Below, piece after piece: positions 5,659-6,517 of a stretch of 6,517 nt of DNA. Source of the stretch: Pseudomonadota bacterium (GTDB lineage Bacteria > Desulfobacterota > Desulfobacteria > Desulfobacterales > C00003060); the NCBI GenBank assembly GCA_015222985.1, contig JADFWI010000163.1, forward strand, positions 1 to 6,517, given 5' to 3'. Every line of letters starts with the position of its first letter. The stretch's first letter is position 1. The notes below the pieces were generated by a model, which searched no databases, was not told where the DNA came from, and saw only the letters and a program-made list of their open reading frames with translations. A program made the position numbers and the translations under genes.

Positions 5659-6423
5659 ATGAAGATTACTATACTTGGCTCAGGAACATGTGTTCCATCT
5701 TTAAAGCGAAGCAGTTGTTCGGTATTGATTCAAGTAGACACAACTTTGCTACTCTTTGATTCAGGCGCAGGCACCATGCGGCGGCTTCTTGAGGCCGGCA
5801 TCACCATTAATGATATCTCCTACGTTTTTTACAGCCACCTTCATCCGGATCATTCCGGTGAACTGGTGCCCTTCTTGTTTGCCACAAAATATCCGGAAAG
5901 CTACAGAAGACGCAAACCCTTTACCATTGTGGCTGCCAAAGGATTCGCGGACTTTTATGAAAAGCTGAAATTAGCCTACGGCCAGTGGATTGAACTGGCG
6001 CCAGGCATCATGAACATTGCTGAGCTTGACAACAATGACCGTGATCACCTCGATTGCAGCGTGTTCGATGTAGACAGCCTTCCAATGAATCACACGGAAC
6101 AAAGCCTGGCCTACCGCATTACCGTGCCAAACGGCGCTTCTGTTGTCTACTCGGGTGATACTGATGTATGTGAAAACCTTGCAATCCTGGCCGAGGAAGC
6201 CGATGTGTTGATTTGTGAGTCCGCTCTTCCGGATGAGATGAAGGTGCCGGGCCATCTTACGCCGTCTCTGGCCGGTGAGATTGCCACCCGGGCCGGTGTA
6301 AAAAAGCTCATCCTCACCCACTTTTACCCTGAATGCGAGACAGCGGATATCTTCGCCCAGTGCCGGAGAACGTACGAAGGCCCGCTTGTGCTGGCTGAGG
6401 ACATGATGGAGATCCGGTTATGA
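5659..6423 (+). CDS. RNase Z-like MBL-fold metallo-hydrolase
   Basis: 254 residues. The metallo-beta-lactamase fold is shown by KITILGSGT at the start, FDSGAG at 33-38, and the di-zinc motif SHLHPDH (H60, H62, D64, H65) followed by SGEL. Further metal ligands are likely H145 (PMNHTEQS), D167 (YSGDTDV) and H221 (LTHFYP). CESA at 186-189 and GHLTPSLAGEIA at about 198-209 are typical of the RNase Z/arylsulfatase-like branch. Real tRNase Z (about 300 residues or more) carries an exosite arm, which I cannot find here, so tRNA 3' processing should not be assumed; phosphodiesterase or other hydrolase activity is as likely. Cytoplasmic, no signal peptide. All ligands expected for a catalytically active enzyme are present. 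It is the last gene of the rightward group, 72 bases after DUF3786, probably in the same transcript. Confidence 0.9.
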   Translation: MKITILGSGTCVPSLKRSSCSVLIQVDTTLLLFDSGAGTMRRLLEAGITINDISYVFYSHLHPDHSGELVPFLFATKYPESYRRRKPFTIVAAKGFADFYEKLKLAYGQWIELAPGIMNIAELDNNDRDHLDCSVFDVDSLPMNHTEQSLAYRITVPNGASVVYSGDTDVCENLAILAEEADVLICESALPDEMKVPGHLTPSLAGEIATRAGVKKLILTHFYPECETADIFAQCRRTYEGPLVLAEDMMEIRL

Positions 6424-6433
6424 AATCGGTAAC

Positions 6434-6517
6434 CGTTCACCGGTTCAGAGGTTCAAGGTTCGGGGTCAGTGAAGGTTAATAAAAGAAAAGTAACGGAGAA
6501 CCCTGAACCTGTGAACG
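6434..6517. repeat. Imperfect inverted repeat made of GGTTCA-type units
   Basis: The left arm (6434-6454) reads CGTTCAC-c-GGTTCAG-a-GGTTC. The right arm (6498-6517) read on the other strand gives CGTTCAC-a-GGTTCAG-GGTTC, so about 19 bases pair with one mismatch and one bulge around a loop of about 43 bases. The left arm is also a loose tandem of 7-8 base units with core GGTTC (near 6442, 6450, 6457), ending in GGGGTC. The right arm reaches the window edge, so the element may continue. It starts 10 bases after the MBL-fold stop. It may be an interspersed repeat or a strong hairpin acting as transcript end; no T-run follows within view. Confidence 0.7.

Noticed and set aside
5659..6423. Assignment as tRNase Z (rnz/elaC)
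   Set aside because: The metal motif fits, but the protein is short for the family and no exosite arm is visible; the broader MBL-fold name is safer.
6434..6517. CRISPR array
   Set aside because: Units are only 7-8 bases, imperfect and arranged in inverted orientation, without spacers of even length.

Overview
The window looks like chromosomal DNA of an anaerobic deltaproteobacterium (Desulfobacterota, probably close to the sulfate reducers). This rests on protein families (DUF6125, DUF3786, a TIGR01777-type epimerase, HAMP/GAF signalling, a GspG-like pseudopilin). It is an inference, not a taxonomic proof. No phage, transposase, CRISPR, tRNA or rRNA feature was recognised.

Left part, minus strand (about 2660 down to 1): a compact three-gene cluster reading leftwards. 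It encodes a HAMP-only two-pass membrane protein (2557-1988), a GspG-like prepilin (1982-1458) and a large membrane sensor with a Cache-like periplasmic part, HAMP and GAF (1443 running off the left edge). Gaps are 5 and 14 bases, so the genes are very likely co-transcribed. A good -24/-12 (sigma-54) promoter match lies about 90 bases upstream of the first gene. The sensor's output domain is outside the window. Two HAMP membrane proteins flanking an orphan pseudopilin is the most interesting arrangement here; a role in sensing through a pseudopilus or the cell surface is a hypothesis.

Middle, minus strand (3872 down to 2898): a VanZ-family membrane protein followed 33 bases later by a cysteine-rich DUF6125 protein. 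About 340 bases without a recognised gene separate this pair from the three-gene cluster.

Right part, plus strand (4032-6423): an atypical SDR nucleoside-diphosphate-sugar epimerase-like protein (TIGR01777/YfcH type), a DUF3786 protein overlapping it by 17 bases, and an RNase Z-like metallo-beta-lactamase-fold hydrolase. This group is transcribed divergently from vanZ across a short AT-rich region (3873-4031). It looks like a housekeeping-type operon whose shared role is not evident from sequence. After the last stop, the window ends in an imperfect inverted repeat built from GGTTCA-type units.
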